From Acidobacteriota bacterium (GTDB lineage: Bacteria > Acidobacteriota > Blastocatellia > Pyrinomonadales > Pyrinomonadaceae): a stretch of DNA of 5,881 bases. Every line of letters starts with the position of its first letter. Positions within the stretch are counted from its first letter, which is position 1. Both the position numbers and the translations under genes were made by a program. This document shows positions 5,178 to 5,881 of the stretch, in pieces. Location of the stretch: NCBI GenBank assembly GCA_019247865.1, contig JAFBAJ010000809.1, positions 1 to 5,881 of the forward strand, given 5' to 3'. The notes under the pieces are model-generated. The model worked only from the letters and a program-made list of their open reading frames with translations, was not told the origin of the DNA and searched no databases.

Positions 5178-5881
5178 TCAGACGATCAGGGGCCGCAGGG
5201 CCAGCGCCAGCTCGACCGCGCGGCGCGGCGCGACGACGCCCCAGCCCTGGCGGTCGACCTCGATGCCGGGCAGGCGTTCCGCTGTGTCGATCAGGACGCG
5301 CTTGATCTGCTGCGGCGTGAGGTTCGGATTAGCTTCGAGCATGCACGCGATGACCGAAGAGACGATAGGGGCGGCGAACGATGTGCCGTCCACATACTTA
5401 TAATGGCGTGTGATGACGTTCTCTTCGTGCAGCTTGATGGTGATGAGCTGGCGCAAAAGATAGGCGGGCAGCTCTCGCGCTTCGTCCAGGTCTTTATCGA
5501 GTCCCTGATGCGCGGCCAGCAGCGCATGCAGCTCTTCGTCCGGCGCGTTGTCGAGCGTGGTTAAGAGCGCGGCCTCTTCCGCGGTCGGCGTGTGCGGCAG
5601 GATGGGCGCTGGAACCCAGATGCCGGGCGCGATGAGCTCAGGCTTTTGCAGGCCGTCGATGGTCGGGCCGTAAGAGGAGCGGTACATTCCGCGCCGCGCA
5701 CGGTTCAGTGAGTTCTTGTCGTCGAGCCCGCCGACGGCGATGCACGAAGGCGCGCTCGCGGGCGGCAGGACCGGATGGCCGGGCATGTGTCCCGCGTTGC
5801 CGACCGCACAGACGACCGTCAGGCCCTCACGCACGGCGCGCTCGACCGTCTTCGACAGCGCGTTGTGCAGGTACGAAGCCT
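5178..5881 (-). CDS. Subtilisin-like S8 family serine peptidase, C-terminal part
   Basis: The reading frame stays open to the window edge, so the N-terminal part of the gene is missing; 233 residues are visible. Family S8 peptidases cleave proteins with an Asp/His/Ser triad. Visible here are the oxyanion Asn28 (numbered from the first complete codon) in VVCAVGNAGH, a PASAPSCIAVGG segment typical of the fold, KPELIAPG at 79-86, and the catalytic Ser167 in DGTSFAAPIVSS, followed by LTPQQIKRVLIDTA, also typical. The catalytic Asp and His would be off the edge. Between APG and DGTS lie about 78 residues, where ordinary subtilisins have roughly 15-25; the extra part is rich in Leu, Ala and Glu and probably helical. 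The protein ends soon after the catalytic domain, with no C-terminal extra domain. Localisation cannot be judged without the N-terminus. A GTG at 5834 is an internal codon, not the start. Confidence 0.92.
   Translation of the reverse strand, partial: ASYLHNALSKTVERAVREGLTVVCAVGNAGHMPGHPVLPPASAPSCIAVGGLDDKNSLNRARRGMYRSSYGPTIDGLQKPELIAPGIWVPAPILPHTPTAEEAALLTTLDNAPDEELHALLAAHQGLDKDLDEARELPAYLLRQLITIKLHEENVITRHYKYVDGTSFAAPIVSSVIACMLEANPNLTPQQIKRVLIDTAERLPGIEVDRQGWGVVAPRRAVELALALRPLIV

Overview
The window is high-GC bacterial DNA and most resembles an acidobacterium (perhaps Blastocatellia) or a similar soil bacterium. The evidence is a secreted FecR-domain protein with a Trp/Tyr-rich DUF6600-type region, a type I recall as common in Acidobacteria, plus long palindromes built on the CGCAAAG unit. 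The phylum is an inference from gene types, not a marker-based assignment.

Layout: positions 1-290 are a non-coding leader with a strong hairpin. Positions 291-2297 (+) encode a 668-aa exported FecR/DUF6600 protein with a long Pro-rich tail. A 31-bp-arm palindrome follows at 2303-2374. A compact three-gene (+) cluster then runs from 2499 to 4701: a four-helix membrane protein of unknown function, a D-2-hydroxyacid dehydrogenase of the glycerate dehydrogenase/HprA-like type (4-base ATGA overlap with the previous gene), and a GNAT acetyltransferase with a degenerate second half (5-base gap). A second palindrome at 4711-4782 lies exactly between this cluster and convergent minus-strand genes. 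Those genes are a 92-aa acidic protein (4790-5068) and, upstream of it in transcription order, the C-terminal 233 residues of a subtilisin-like S8 peptidase (5178 to past the window end).

How the genes fit together: the overlap and tight spacing suggest that the membrane protein, dehydrogenase and acetyltransferase are co-transcribed. No common pathway is evident beyond possible small-metabolite chemistry. The FecR/DUF6600 gene looks like a stand-alone cell-envelope unit. The S8 peptidase and the small acidic protein could share a transcript across a 109-base gap.

The most notable features are not genes. The two copies of the CGCAAAG palindrome both sit within 10 bases of stop codons, abutting three stops in total, and show one compensatory base-pair change. 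A promoter-like element ends 8 bases before the membrane-protein ATG, which suggests a leaderless transcript. A hairpin lies between the Shine-Dalgarno sequence and the ATG of the small acidic protein. The S8 peptidase has a helical insertion of about 55-60 residues before its catalytic serine. I did not find a convincing new multi-gene system.
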